Positions 1 to 8,491 of a stretch of DNA of 42,401 nucleotides are shown one piece after another; position 1 is the stretch's first letter, and each line of letters starts with the position of its first letter. The stretch is from Lysobacterales bacterium (GTDB lineage Bacteria; Pseudomonadota; Gammaproteobacteria; Xanthomonadales; SZUA-38): NCBI GenBank assembly GCA_030065125.1, contig JASJDM010000064.1, forward strand, positions 1 to 42,401, read 5' to 3'. Below the pieces are notes generated by a model that saw only the letters and a program-made list of their open reading frames with translations, did no database searches and was not told the origin of the DNA. The translations under genes and the position numbers were made by a program.

Positions 1-162
1 ACCCACGAAGCGGCCCGCAGCGTGTCCCAGCTGCTGATGCAGCCCGCGGAAGAGTTGAACCTGAACAACTACAAGCTCAAGGTCGGCGGCACCGCCGAAG
101 AGATCGAGACCAGCTGGGCCCAGGTGCAGCTGGAGGTTCAGGAAGAACGGGTGGATTGGTAG
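1..162 (+). CDS. C-terminal fragment of an unrecognised protein
   Basis: The first frame is open from the window edge to a TAG stop at 160-162, giving the last 53 residues of a protein that begins upstream. The fragment is hydrophilic and acidic, has no membrane segment or cysteine, and ends in ERVDW. Its codon use fits the neighbouring genes, with G or C in most third positions. I do not recognise the family and assign no function. It is convergent with the DUF5916 gene, whose stop lies about 56 bp downstream; I see no convincing terminator between them. Confidence 0.6.
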   Translation, partial: THEAARSVSQLLMQPAEELNLNNYKLKVGGTAEEIETSWAQVQLEVQEERVDW

Positions 163-218
163 GTGGGGCTTCGACTGCGCGCTCCGGTCGTCGGTGCTGC
201 GCAGAACCAGTCACCCCC

Positions 219-2417
219 TCAATTCAACAAATCAAATATCCGGCTGTACTTGATGATCAGCTCCCGCCCCTTGGGTGGTGCCCCGAATTCCTGTTCGTCG
301 ATCTCGTTGTAGACCACGTACAGGCCGGCGTTGGCGGACTGCAGCCAGGAGAACCTGAGATTGGTGGCCAGCACCTCGTCGTTGGAGTTGTACTGCACCA
401 GGGCCTGCAGCAGGATCTTGGGTGTAAATGAATAGGACATTCGCAGCCGGGTCAGGGAGACGTCGAAGTCGCCGCCGGGCAGGTCAAAACTGTTGTAACT
501 GCTGGACAGTTCAGCGTTGAAGGTTTCGCCGATCCGATAGCGCAATGTGGGGGACAGGGAAACCCGGTCGCCACCGAAGCGGCCGCCGATCACGGACCGC
601 ATGCGGAAGCTCAGCGGATCACCCAGGTCGGTGTTGAATACGATCTGGGCCTCGGTGTGATCGTATGTGCCAGGCTGGACGGTCACGCCGTCGACGATGT
701 CGAAGGCCTCGTCGACGCCGGACCGGGTTACGTTGACGCCGGTGTCAATCCGGTACCCGTTACGGAATTCCCAGTGGGTATCCATGTGCAGGAAGCCGGT
801 CTCCTGAAAACCGTCAAAGTCCCAGAATCCCCGGTAGGACACGTGGGGCCGCACTTCCAGCAGCCCCCACAGGGACTCGGGCCGGATACGCCGCATGGCA
901 AACAGGTCCACCGAGCGATAGTCGGTCCGCTGCAGAAAGCCCAGCTGGGGGTCAAAATTGGGATGCACCTCGGTGTAGTCGGCCCGGTAGCTCCACTCGG
1001 CGGAGTCGTAGTTGGCCTTGACCGCAAAGGCGTAGTCGTCGCCGGACAATCCCGGTGTGTCGGTCTTTGCCGCCCATGCCTGGAGCAGGGTGTTTTCGCC
1101 AATCCCCCAGCGCCCGTCCAGCGCAAAGGTGTCCCCCTGGTCCAGGTTTTCAGACAGCTCGAATGAGCCGTCGCCGTCGCGGCGGGTGATCAGTGCCCCC
1201 ACCGAGGACCGGTTTGGCAGCTCCTGATTGACCCGGGCCACCAGGAAGCCGTTGCCGGGCGCCGCCCCCAATACTGCTTCGGAACTCATGTACAGCAGAC
1301 CCACGTTGGTGCTGCCGCCGACCTTGCCGGAAAGCCGCAGCCCGCCGTCGATGGGAATGGGTTCGCCGCCGTCGCCGATGCCGATGCGCCGGCTGAAAAA
1401 CAGCTCCACCTGCTGGGGATTACCCACGGCGAACTGGCCGGCGTTCTCAAGGAAAAAAGGCCGTTTCTCTGGCAGGAACAGGCTGAAACGGTCCAGGTTG
1501 ACCTGCAGGTCGTCGGCCTCCACCTGGGCAAAGTCCGTGTTGTAGGTAGCGTCCAGTACCAGGCTTGGGGTCAGTGAATATTTCAGGTCAAAACCCAGCT
1601 CCTCCTCGGTCTGGGTCCCGGACAGGTCGCCACCCCGGGCGGCCCGGCCCAGGACAAAAGGTGTGAACTTGAGGTTGCGTGGCGCCGGCGGGCTGAGGCC
1701 GGTGACCGTGCCGGCTTCGGACACCCGAAACAGGGAGCGCTGCCGGGACAGTGGCGCCCAGAAGACCACTTCGTTGTTGCGGCGGATGTTGCGCTGGAAA
1801 TTGATGCCCCAGGTCTGGTTGTCGCCGGCTCCGTAGCGCAGGGTCTTGAAGGGAATCTCGAACTCCGCGCTCCAGCCCTGCTCGGTGATCCTGGTCTGGA
1901 CCTGCCAGGTGGCGTCCCAGTTGAGGTTGAACCCGCCGCCACCGGAGCTGAACTGCCCGGCTCCTTCCTTGGTGACCTGGCCGTCGTACTCGATGCCGGC
2001 CGGATTGGTGCCGAACACAAAGCCGTTCTGCCGGTCCAGCAGGCCGTCGATGATGACCTGGAAGCTGTCGGTATTGGACAGTGAAGAATCCCGCCGGCTG
2101 TCCGCCACGATGATCAGGTCCGGGCTGTCGTCGTAGGCCATGACGCCGATGTAAAGATAATCGGCGGTGTAGCCCAGGTACACCTCGGTGCGTTGGGAAG
2201 CCGGCTGCCCTTCATCGGGCTGTATCTGGACAAACCCCGTGGCGGGTTCGACATCGGTCCACGCGGGTTCCTGCAGTACCCCGTCCAGCACTGGTGCGGT
2301 GTCCAGGGGCAGTGCGCGCAGGCTGGGGCGGTCACCCGGGGACCCGTCAGCGGCAGCATAGCCTGGCAGGCCCCCCAGCGCGGCTGCCAGCAGCAGCGCG
2401 GCCGGGTCAGTTCTCAT
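219..2417 (-). CDS. DUF5916 outer-membrane protein with CBM9-like N-terminal domain
   Basis: Predicted 732-residue exported protein. The ATG at 2415-2417 is chosen because it begins a good signal peptide (LLLAAALGG...AAA), whereas the frame further upstream only reads through rsgA. Residues about 35-220 resemble a family 9 carbohydrate-binding-like domain (LDGVLQEPAWTDV start, then YLGYTADYLYIGV). The central DUF5916 signature follows: FAQVEADDLQVN, then FLPEKRPFFLEN. The rest alternates short polar and aromatic strands and ends in KYSRIFDLLN, as expected for an outer-membrane beta-barrel. The start overlaps the end of rsgA by 11 bp, so it is probably the last gene of that minus-strand operon. 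Substrate and role are unknown; family members are usually annotated as carbohydrate-binding or hydrolase-like outer-membrane proteins. Confidence 0.85.
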   Translation of the reverse strand: MRTDPAALLLAAALGGLPGYAAADGSPGDRPSLRALPLDTAPVLDGVLQEPAWTDVEPATGFVQIQPDEGQPASQRTEVYLGYTADYLYIGVMAYDDSPDLIIVADSRRDSSLSNTDSFQVIIDGLLDRQNGFVFGTNPAGIEYDGQVTKEGAGQFSSGGGGFNLNWDATWQVQTRITEQGWSAEFEIPFKTLRYGAGDNQTWGINFQRNIRRNNEVVFWAPLSRQRSLFRVSEAGTVTGLSPPAPRNLKFTPFVLGRAARGGDLSGTQTEEELGFDLKYSLTPSLVLDATYNTDFAQVEADDLQVNLDRFSLFLPEKRPFFLENAGQFAVGNPQQVELFFSRRIGIGDGGEPIPIDGGLRLSGKVGGSTNVGLLYMSSEAVLGAAPGNGFLVARVNQELPNRSSVGALITRRDGDGSFELSENLDQGDTFALDGRWGIGENTLLQAWAAKTDTPGLSGDDYAFAVKANYDSAEWSYRADYTEVHPNFDPQLGFLQRTDYRSVDLFAMRRIRPESLWGLLEVRPHVSYRGFWDFDGFQETGFLHMDTHWEFRNGYRIDTGVNVTRSGVDEAFDIVDGVTVQPGTYDHTEAQIVFNTDLGDPLSFRMRSVIGGRFGGDRVSLSPTLRYRIGETFNAELSSSYNSFDLPGGDFDVSLTRLRMSYSFTPKILLQALVQYNSNDEVLATNLRFSWLQSANAGLYVVYNEIDEQEFGAPPKGRELIIKYSRIFDLLN

Positions 2418-3456
2418 TGCCTTTTTCGCGCTGCTTGCCGGCCAGGACCGACTTGTAAAACTTGCCCAGGGACCTGTCCCGGGATCGGCGCTCGGCCACA
2501 GTCTCGGTGTTGCGCCGGTCTTCGGACAGCAGTTTCCTGTAGCGCTTGAGTCGATCGGCGTCGAGCGTGCCCGCGGCAATGGCAGCCTGGATGGCGCATC
2601 CCGGCTCTGTTTCGTGTGCACAATCACTGAACCGGCACTGTTCGGCCAGTTCCGCCACTTCCACGAATACCTCGTCCAGGGCCTCGGCCATGTCCACCAG
2701 CTGCAGCTCGCGCATGCCGGGCGTGTCGATCAGCCAGCCGCCATCGGGCAGGGGATGCATGGACCGGCTGGTGGTGGTGTGCCGACCGCGCTGATCATCT
2801 TCCCGTACCGCCCGGGTTTCCTGGTGGCCCGAGGTCAGGGTGTTGATCAGGGTGGATTTGCCGACGCCGGATGAACCCAGCAGGGCCACGGTCTGGCCGC
2901 GCTCACACCAGTTGCGCAGGACCTGCACCTGGTGCTCGTCGCGGGCGTCCAGGCACTCGACGATGACGCCGGGCGACAGTGCTGCGGCCTGCTGCCGGAA
3001 TTCGGCCACGGACTCGACCAGGTCTGTCTTGGTGATGACAATGACCGGGAAAGCCCCGGCTTCGAAGGCAATGGCCAGGTAGCGCTCCAGCCGGGCAATG
3101 TTGAAGTCGCGGTTGGCGGAAGTGACCACGAACAGTGTATCCACATTGGCCGCAATCAACTGGCGCACACTCTCCACACCGGCTGCCCGCCGCTTGAAAG
3201 CGCCGAGGCGGTCCAGAACCCGATGCAGTCTGGGACCCTCGGTGTCGACCAGGATCCAGTCGCCCACGGTAACCGCCACGTCACTGCTGCGGTCCACGGC
3301 GTCGGGAACGCCGTCTCCCAGCAGTTCGATGCGGCTGCGATGGGCAGCGCACACTCGGGCCGGCCGGATCGTTTCCGGCAGATCGTCGCTGAGCTGGGCC
3401 TGGAAGAACGGTCGCCAGCCCAGGCTTTGCAGGTTGTCGTGGCGGAGCTCGCTCAT
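2407..3456 (-). CDS. rsgA: Ribosome small subunit-dependent GTPase RsgA
   Basis: A 349-residue circularly permuted GTPase that assists late 30S subunit maturation in the cytoplasm. The motif order is the permuted one: G4 TKTD at residues 142-145, P-loop GSSGVGKST at 194-202, switch I with RGRHTTT at 223-229, then G3 DTPG at 244-247. A C-terminal zinc-binding knuckle is present with C274, C279, H281 and C287. The N-terminal OB-fold precedes the G domain, with VTVGDWILVD at about 62-71. Length is normal for the family. Its start overlaps the stop of the upstream permease by 4 bp (ATGA) and its end overlaps the DUF5916 gene by 11 bp, so it is probably translationally coupled to both. Confidence 0.95.
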   Translation of the reverse strand: MSELRHDNLQSLGWRPFFQAQLSDDLPETIRPARVCAAHRSRIELLGDGVPDAVDRSSDVAVTVGDWILVDTEGPRLHRVLDRLGAFKRRAAGVESVRQLIAANVDTLFVVTSANRDFNIARLERYLAIAFEAGAFPVIVITKTDLVESVAEFRQQAAALSPGVIVECLDARDEHQVQVLRNWCERGQTVALLGSSGVGKSTLINTLTSGHQETRAVREDDQRGRHTTTSRSMHPLPDGGWLIDTPGMRELQLVDMAEALDEVFVEVAELAEQCRFSDCAHETEPGCAIQAAIAAGTLDADRLKRYRKLLSEDRRNTETVAERRSRDRSLGKFYKSVLAGKQREKGNEN

Positions 3457-4751
3457 TCAACAAATCCAATCAGGGTGAACATCAGCCAGTAGGACAGAGA
3501 CGCCATCATAAGGCCCGTAATCACGACAGGGACACCCGTCTTCAACCACCGCACCGGGGTAATGCGAGCCTCGCGCATCCCGCTCTTTTCTGCCTCTGTC
3601 AGGCACACCACGTTGGCCATGGCGCCGATGTGGGTGCCGTTGGCGCCCAGCCCGACGCCGATAGCCAGTGCCCACCACAGGGGGTAAACGCCGATGCCCT
3701 GGCCGGCCAGGGCGTGGACGACGGGGATCATGGTGATGGTGAAGGGGATGCTCCCAATCAGCGCGCTGAGCAGGGCCGACACCCACATCAGCGCCAGGGA
3801 GGTGATCAGCATGGCGCCGGGATCCCGGGCCATGTCGGCGATCCAGGCGCTGACCAGATTCAGCATTCCCGACGCCTCCACGCCGCCCACCATGACAAAC
3901 AGCCCGGCGAAAAAGATCAGTACGGTCCACTCCACCTCTTTCATCAGCTTTTCCGGGTCCGGCCGAATCAGCAGAAGGCCCAGCGACATGCCGATGAGGG
4001 CAACCAGGGCGGGATAGTAATGCAGCCAGTGGTGAACGAAGAACAGGACCACCACCACGCCGAGGGCAACGAGGCCTTTCTTGAGCTGTTGCGGATGGCG
4101 GATCGCCTGGTTTTCGTCCAGGTCCAGGTGAAACGGTTCCGATCGGCTGGGGACCAGTTCCTTGCGGAAAACCGCCAGCAGTAAACCCAGGGTGAGCAGC
4201 CATGCCGGAACCACCAGTGGCACCATGTTCACCAGGAACGTCACGAAACTGATGTCGGCCGCACTGCCAATGAGGATGTTGGGTGGATCTCCGACCAGGG
4301 TGGCAGCACCTCCGATATTGGACAGCATGGCCTCGGCAATCAGGAATGGCGCCGGATTGAGATGCATCAGCCGGGTCACCAGTACCGTCAGCGGGGCGAA
4401 GATGATCACCGTGGTGACGTTGTCGAGGATCGTGCTGAGAACGCTGACCGTGACTCCCAGGTAGAGCATCAGCAGGACGGGACTGCCACCGGACAGTCGC
4501 ACCAGCCGGATGCCCAGGTATTCGAAGCCGCCGGTCGGTTTGATCATGGCGATCAGTATCATCATGCCCAGCAGCAGCAACATGGTATTGGCGTCCACGG
4601 CCTGAATGGCCTGGGCCTGACTGTAAAAGCCCAGGGCGCCGCCAATGACCACCATGACGACAGCTCCGGCCACGGCTGCGTAGGACCGCTCGATCCAGTC
4701 CGTAAAGATAAAACCGTAGGCGAGCAGCAGGACGCCGCCGGCGGCCCACAT
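3453..4751 (-). CDS. SLC13/ArsB/NhaD-type ion permease
   Basis: A 432-residue polytopic membrane protein with about 11-12 hydrophobic segments. It carries two inverted-repeat signatures of the ion transporter superfamily: LDNVTTVIIFAPLTV followed by GDPPNILIGSAA in the first half, and IPFTITMIPVV followed by GANGTHIGAMANVV in the second. This suits a sodium- or proton-coupled anion or cation transporter; the substrate cannot be read from sequence. The ATG at 4749-4751 is preferred, with an in-frame TTG two codons upstream as an alternative. It lies about 30 bp after a CBS-domain gene and overlaps rsgA by 4 bp. The CBS protein may sense a nucleotide or ionic strength for this transporter. Confidence 0.85.
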   Translation of the reverse strand: MWAAGGVLLLAYGFIFTDWIERSYAAVAGAVVMVVIGGALGFYSQAQAIQAVDANTMLLLLGMMILIAMIKPTGGFEYLGIRLVRLSGGSPVLLMLYLGVTVSVLSTILDNVTTVIIFAPLTVLVTRLMHLNPAPFLIAEAMLSNIGGAATLVGDPPNILIGSAADISFVTFLVNMVPLVVPAWLLTLGLLLAVFRKELVPSRSEPFHLDLDENQAIRHPQQLKKGLVALGVVVVLFFVHHWLHYYPALVALIGMSLGLLLIRPDPEKLMKEVEWTVLIFFAGLFVMVGGVEASGMLNLVSAWIADMARDPGAMLITSLALMWVSALLSALIGSIPFTITMIPVVHALAGQGIGVYPLWWALAIGVGLGANGTHIGAMANVVCLTEAEKSGMREARITPVRWLKTGVPVVITGLMMASLSYWLMFTLIGFVE

Positions 4752-4783
4752 GTTCAACGCGCTCAGATTGGCCGGCGTTCCGG

Positions 4784-5236
4784 TCAGTCGTATTCCTCCA
4801 TGAGACGGGCGGCAATGTGCATGATGGTGATGGTGCCGTGGTACTGATGGTTTTCATCCACCAGGAACAGGTAGGTGGTGTCGTGTTTTTCCATCACCGC
4901 AAGGGCCTTGGTCATGGACGAGTTGGGCGTAATCACGGCAAAATCCGAAAACACGAATTCAGCCACGTCCTTGTCCAGCATGCGCATGGCCTTTTCTTCG
5001 GGAATGGCCAGGGCATCTACCCGCTCGCCGAGAAGCCGGGCATGGCGAATCATGAATTCCGGAATACAGGACTCCCGCATCACGTATCGCATGGAGGCCT
5101 TGCCAACGATTTCACCGCTGGCGTCGCGGTAGGGAATGCCGGGGACGTCGGCGCGTATACACTCCCGAAAGAGCTCTCGAACCTTCATGCCCGGGCGTGC
5201 CACCGCCGTGTCATTGGCAAATTTCAGCAGGTCCAT
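4784..5236 (-). CDS. CBS-domain pair protein
   Basis: A 150-residue soluble protein made almost entirely of two CBS repeats, at about residues 5-60 (PGMKVRELF...IPYRDASGEIVGKAS) and about 90-150 (ITPNSSMTKALAVMEKHDTTYLFLVDENHQYHGTI). Paired CBS domains form a Bateman module that usually binds adenine nucleotides or SAM and regulates a partner protein. The partner is probably the downstream permease, about 30 bp away on the same strand. The ATG at 5234-5236 is taken as start, with TTG one codon earlier as an alternative. The gene begins the minus-strand operon and is divergent from the cupin gene, with only about 80 bp between them for both promoters. Confidence 0.85.
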   Translation of the reverse strand: MDLLKFANDTAVARPGMKVRELFRECIRADVPGIPYRDASGEIVGKASMRYVMRESCIPEFMIRHARLLGERVDALAIPEEKAMRMLDKDVAEFVFSDFAVITPNSSMTKALAVMEKHDTTYLFLVDENHQYHGTITIMHIAARLMEEYD

Positions 5237-5317
5237 CAAGTCAGGTTACCGCCCGGCTGGCGGCCCTGACAATCCGAGGATTGTACCGATGGTGGCGTGA
5301 ACCATTACACTGCCGGA

Positions 5318-5683
5318 ATGAGCCAAGTATTGTTCAAACACCAGCCTGAGGCCGAGTATTTTTTTGCCGAGGGTTGCTACATCCTGGAAACTTTCAACAG
5401 CCCCGCCGACCCCGATGCATCCATCGTGCGGGCACGGGTAGCGCCGGGCGTCACCACCCGGTGGCATCGCCTGCGCGACACGGCGGAGCGCTATGTCATC
5501 CTGTCAGGCACGGGCGAAGCGGGAGTGGGTGATGAAACCGTATTGGTGGGCCCCGGTGATGTGGTGCTGATCCCGCCCATGGTGGATCAGCGGGTGCGCA
5601 ACACCGGAGACCAAGACCTGGTCTTTCTGGCCGTGTGCACACCGCGGTTCAATCCGGACAACTACATTGCGGCAGACCGGTAA
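5318..5683 (+). CDS. Single-domain cupin protein
   Basis: A 121-residue protein with one cupin barrel. Motif 1 is loose, around TTRWHRLRDTAERYVILSGTGEAGVG; motif 2 is GPGDVVLIPPMVDQRVRNTG. The usual HxH pair of motif 1 is reduced to one histidine (WHR), followed by E in AERY. The motif 2 histidine is replaced by Q, so metal binding may be weak or absent. ATG at 5318 gives the expected length; an in-frame GTG at 5297 would add seven residues. It has no signal peptide. The function could be enzymatic or ligand-binding and is not predictable here. It is convergent with the S9 peptidase gene, with a GC-rich hairpin between them. Confidence 0.8.
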   Translation: MSQVLFKHQPEAEYFFAEGCYILETFNSPADPDASIVRARVAPGVTTRWHRLRDTAERYVILSGTGEAGVGDETVLVGPGDVVLIPPMVDQRVRNTGDQDLVFLAVCTPRFNPDNYIAADR

Positions 5684-5685
5684 AC

Positions 5686-5713
5686 CCGGGGGCCCCGGTT
5701 TTGGAGCCCCCGG
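5686..5713. terminator. GC-rich hairpin between convergent genes
   Basis: CCGGGGGC at 5686-5693 is the perfect inverse complement of GCCCCCGG at 5706-5713, with a 12-nt loop that includes TTTT. It lies just 3' of the cupin stop and just before the S9 peptidase stop on the other strand. Neither side has a good U-run, so this is a plausible but not classic bidirectional terminator. Confidence 0.5.
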
Positions 5714-5722
5714 TTACACGGA

Positions 5723-7828
5723 TCAATCGGTGCCGCCGGCCTCCGCCCCTTCGCCGTCAGCGCCGGGACGGTTGAGGAAGTCGACGTCCACGGTCAGATC
5801 GGCCAGGCGCTCACCGACCTCGCTGGACATGGATTCCTGGTTACGGCCGCCCAGGTGTTTGGACAGGAAGTTCTCCACCGCGGCGTAGCTGGCGAGGTTG
5901 TTGATCTCGTTGGCAAAGCCGTGGCCTTCATCCTCGGCCACCAGGTACTCCACCTCCCGGCCCAGGTCACGCATGGCCACCACGATCTGGTCTGACTCAG
6001 CCCGCTTCACCCGCGGGTCGTTGGCGCCCTGGATGATCATCAGCGGCGATTTGATGTTGTCCGCGTGGTACAGGGGTGACTGGGCTTTCAGTCGCTCCAG
6101 TTCCTCCGGCACAGCCGGGTCGCCCACCCGGGCGTGGAACATTTTCTTGACCGGCTCCCAGTAGGGCGGGATGGATTCCAGCAGCGTCAGGATGCTGGAA
6201 GGACCGACAATCGACACGCCGGCCGCATAAAGGTCAGGGGTAAAGGCCACGCCGGCCAGGGTGGCATAACCACCGTAAGAGCCGCCCATGATGGCAATGC
6301 GCCCGGGGTCCGAAATGCCCTGGTTGACCAGCCACTGCACGCCGTCGGAAATGTCGTGCTGCATGGCGCCGGTGCCCCACTCGCCGTTGCCGGCGGCCAG
6401 GAACGCCTTGCCATAGCCGGTGGAGCCGCGGAAGTTGGGCTGCAGGACCGCGTAACCGCGGTTGGCCAGGAACTGACCCAGTGGGTTCCAGCCCCACTGG
6501 TCCCGGGCCCAGGGCCCGCCGTGGGGCATGATGACCGTGGGCAGGTTGGTGGGCTCAACGCCCTTGGGCAGGATGAGGTAAGCCGGGATCTCAAGTCCGT
6601 CGCGGGCCGTGTAGCGCACGCCTTTCATTTCCGCCATATGCTCGACCGGAATGTTGGGCTCCGGCCGATACAGCAGACGTACTTCGCCGGTGTCCCGGTG
6701 GTAGACATAGTTGGGCCCGGAATCGATATCCAGGACCTCTTTTACGATCCACACGTTGTCGTCATTGCTGGGTGCCCGGAAAAACAGGTCACCGCGGGTC
6801 AGGGTTTTGCGGATGACCTCGATATCACGGGCGAAGGTGTCGTCCTTGGGATAGATGCGGACACGGTCGCCGGTGTAGCTGGTGGCAATCAGCTCATCAG
6901 TGGCCCGGGAGAATATGGCGTTGCCGAAGTCCACCTGTCCTTCGGGGTCGCGCTCGATCAACTGTTCTTCTCCCGTGGCCGGGTCGAACATCACCAGTTC
7001 CACCAGGTCGCGATCGCCCCGGTTGGTCGCCATGAAAAGCATTTTGCCGTCTTTGGTGAAGCGAATCGGGTTACAGGTCTCGCCGTTGGCACAGCGATAG
7101 ACCTCCCTCAATTCATCTCCGCTGGCATCCAGTACTTCGGTACCGCCGTCGGGCAGAATACGGAAGGCCAGCCGCAGGTTGCCTTCGAGGTCTGCCTGCC
7201 ACCCGGCGATGTTGTCGTTGTTCTGGCGGACCAGTTCCCGTTCCGCGGTATCCAGGTTAACCCGGTATACGTCATGCAGCCGTGGGTCGCGGTCGTTGAT
7301 GGCTACCAGGATGCGGGTGGGATCGTTTTCCGGCACCGAAACGATGCGCGCCTGGATGTTCTCGTAAGGCGTCAGGTCGCGGGCGGCAGGAACGCGGGAG
7401 CCTTCGGCCTTGTCAGCCTTGGGGTCCACCGCGTAGATGCGGAAATTCTCATCGCCGCCCAGATCCTGGGCGAACAGCACAAAACGCCCGTCCTGGCTCC
7501 AGAAAAAATTGGTGACCGGCCGTTCACGGTCGTCGGTGATGGGCCAGGCCTGGTCCAGGGGGGCGTCCACACCGTTGACCCAGATGTTGAGTATGCCGTC
7601 CAGCTCGCGGGAAAACGCCCACATCTTGCCGTCGGGAGAAAGATTGCCGAAAGCCACCTCAGCGTTACCAAAAAAGACCTCCCGGTCCAGCAGCGGCGTG
7701 GCCGGTTCGGCCGCCATAGTCGATGGAGCGGGGCCGGATTTGGCCGACTCAGCGGGTGTCGATGCATTTTGTTGCCCGCAGCCCACCAGGCTCAGGCCAA
7801 TCGCGCCTATCCACAGTAGTTGTTTCAT
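5723..7828 (-). CDS. S9 family (prolyl oligopeptidase-like) peptidase, lipoprotein
   Basis: A 701-residue serine peptidase of the dipeptidyl/acylaminoacyl-peptidase type. ATG at 7826-7828 starts a lipoprotein signal (LWIGAIGLSLVGCGQQ), so it is probably anchored in the periplasm or outer membrane. Residues about 50-400 form the beta-propeller, with WD-like strands such as LSPDGKMWAFSRE. The C-terminal alpha/beta hydrolase carries GGSYGGYA with nucleophile S517, D604 in GANDPR, and H636 in EDEGHGFA. These form a complete catalytic triad. The likely role is clipping short peptides outside the cytoplasm. It is followed convergently by the cupin gene. The divergent 259-bp region upstream probably holds its promoter, though I could not identify one firmly. 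Confidence 0.92.
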   Translation of the reverse strand: MKQLLWIGAIGLSLVGCGQQNASTPAESAKSGPAPSTMAAEPATPLLDREVFFGNAEVAFGNLSPDGKMWAFSRELDGILNIWVNGVDAPLDQAWPITDDRERPVTNFFWSQDGRFVLFAQDLGGDENFRIYAVDPKADKAEGSRVPAARDLTPYENIQARIVSVPENDPTRILVAINDRDPRLHDVYRVNLDTAERELVRQNNDNIAGWQADLEGNLRLAFRILPDGGTEVLDASGDELREVYRCANGETCNPIRFTKDGKMLFMATNRGDRDLVELVMFDPATGEEQLIERDPEGQVDFGNAIFSRATDELIATSYTGDRVRIYPKDDTFARDIEVIRKTLTRGDLFFRAPSNDDNVWIVKEVLDIDSGPNYVYHRDTGEVRLLYRPEPNIPVEHMAEMKGVRYTARDGLEIPAYLILPKGVEPTNLPTVIMPHGGPWARDQWGWNPLGQFLANRGYAVLQPNFRGSTGYGKAFLAAGNGEWGTGAMQHDISDGVQWLVNQGISDPGRIAIMGGSYGGYATLAGVAFTPDLYAAGVSIVGPSSILTLLESIPPYWEPVKKMFHARVGDPAVPEELERLKAQSPLYHADNIKSPLMIIQGANDPRVKRAESDQIVVAMRDLGREVEYLVAEDEGHGFANEINNLASYAAVENFLSKHLGGRNQESMSSEVGERLADLTVDVDFLNRPGADGEGAEAGGTD

Positions 7829-8043
7829 TATGTTCTGCCATTCATTCAATGCTGGGGCGGGAATTATCGGTCCGGGGGAATTCCGATACCACGGTAAAAG
7901 GTCAGGGGTATGAGGGCTTTTTGTCGGCGCCGCTGATGTGAACGAACGGGCTTGCCTGGGGGTGAGACACACGTTACCGCGGTAAATTTCGCCGGAATTT
8001 TGCCCGCTGGGGTGTTTTCGGTGTCGCGATGTCAGTCACATTA

Positions 8044-8076
8044 CGTAGTGGTAAGGGACAGACACCATCCACTACG
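8044..8076 (+). promoter_or_regulatory. 8-bp inverted repeat abutting a ribosome binding site
   Basis: CGTAGTGG at 8044-8051 pairs perfectly with CCACTACG at 8069-8076 across a 17-nt loop. The right arm runs directly into the GGGAG Shine-Dalgarno (8076-8080) of the 74-residue ORF at 8088. It could be an operator or an mRNA hairpin controlling translation. Confidence 0.4.
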
Positions 8077-8087
8077 GGAGATTTGCC

Positions 8088-8312
8088 ATGAGTACGTTTT
8101 CGTCAAACCGACAACGACGCGGTGCTGCTTCGACGGAATTTGCAATTGGCCGGCTCACCAGGGCTGGCATGTCGGCACTGGGTGCCCGGCAGGCGCTTTC
8201 GGGGCAAATGATACTGGATCCGAACGACCGCGCCTTCGTGGCCGGAATGATCAACACTGCTCTGATGGGCAAAGGCCATGTCAATTACGACTGGGTGCTC
8301 GAGGAGGGGTAA
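8088..8312 (+). CDS. Small hypothetical protein (74 residues)
   Basis: An ATG preceded by a good Shine-Dalgarno (GGGAG, 7 nt spacing) opens a 74-residue frame. The product is polar, with a basic N-terminus (NRQRRGAASTEF) and an acidic C-terminus ending in DWVLEEG. It has no membrane segment or cysteine. RRGAASTEFAIG slightly recalls the start of TadE-like pilus proteins, but there is no hydrophobic helix after it, so I do not call it one. It lies alone between the S9 peptidase promoter region and the sulfur gene block. A longer frame also crosses this interval but lacks a good start. Function unknown. Confidence 0.45.
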   Translation: MSTFSSNRQRRGAASTEFAIGRLTRAGMSALGARQALSGQMILDPNDRAFVAGMINTALMGKGHVNYDWVLEEG

Positions 8313-8491
8313 CCTTGAGGGAATTACGGGACCGCCGTAGTTTTGGGTGCAATGTTCGGGTTTCGGCGGCCCGGTGTTTATACCTATGGCTGTCCGGCCG
8401 AAAATTAAATAAAACTAATATAGCCGGAGGCAGAACAGCACAAAAACGGTAACAGAACAGTCAAGACAGCCCGCCGGCAAGGGAAAGAACC
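8313..8491 (+). other. Intergenic region before the YedE operon
   Basis: This 179-bp gap has an AT-rich stretch at about 8401-8422, containing a TAATAT -10-like hexamer at 8416-8421, in otherwise GC-rich DNA. No matching -35 box stands at 17 bp. It probably holds the promoter of the downstream sulfur operon. Confidence 0.35.

Noticed and set aside
2418..2627. A 70-residue N-terminal extension of the DUF5916 protein
   Set aside because: It lies wholly inside rsgA in another frame, looks like a shadow (Pro/Ser/Arg-rich), and would hide the clear signal peptide that starts at 2417.
3457..4857. A 466-codon open frame on the minus strand overlapping the permease gene
   Set aside because: It is rich in Arg, Gly, His and Pro with no domain and is the out-of-frame shadow of the permease, which has clear membrane helices.
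6134..7819. A 561-codon open frame on the plus strand opposite the S9 peptidase
   Set aside because: It is antisense to a peptidase with a complete catalytic triad; the length reflects high GC content.
7952..8452. A 166-codon frame overlapping the 74-residue ORF
   Set aside because: No good ribosome site, composition unlike a folded protein, and it crosses a likely promoter region; the ORF at 8088 has a better start.
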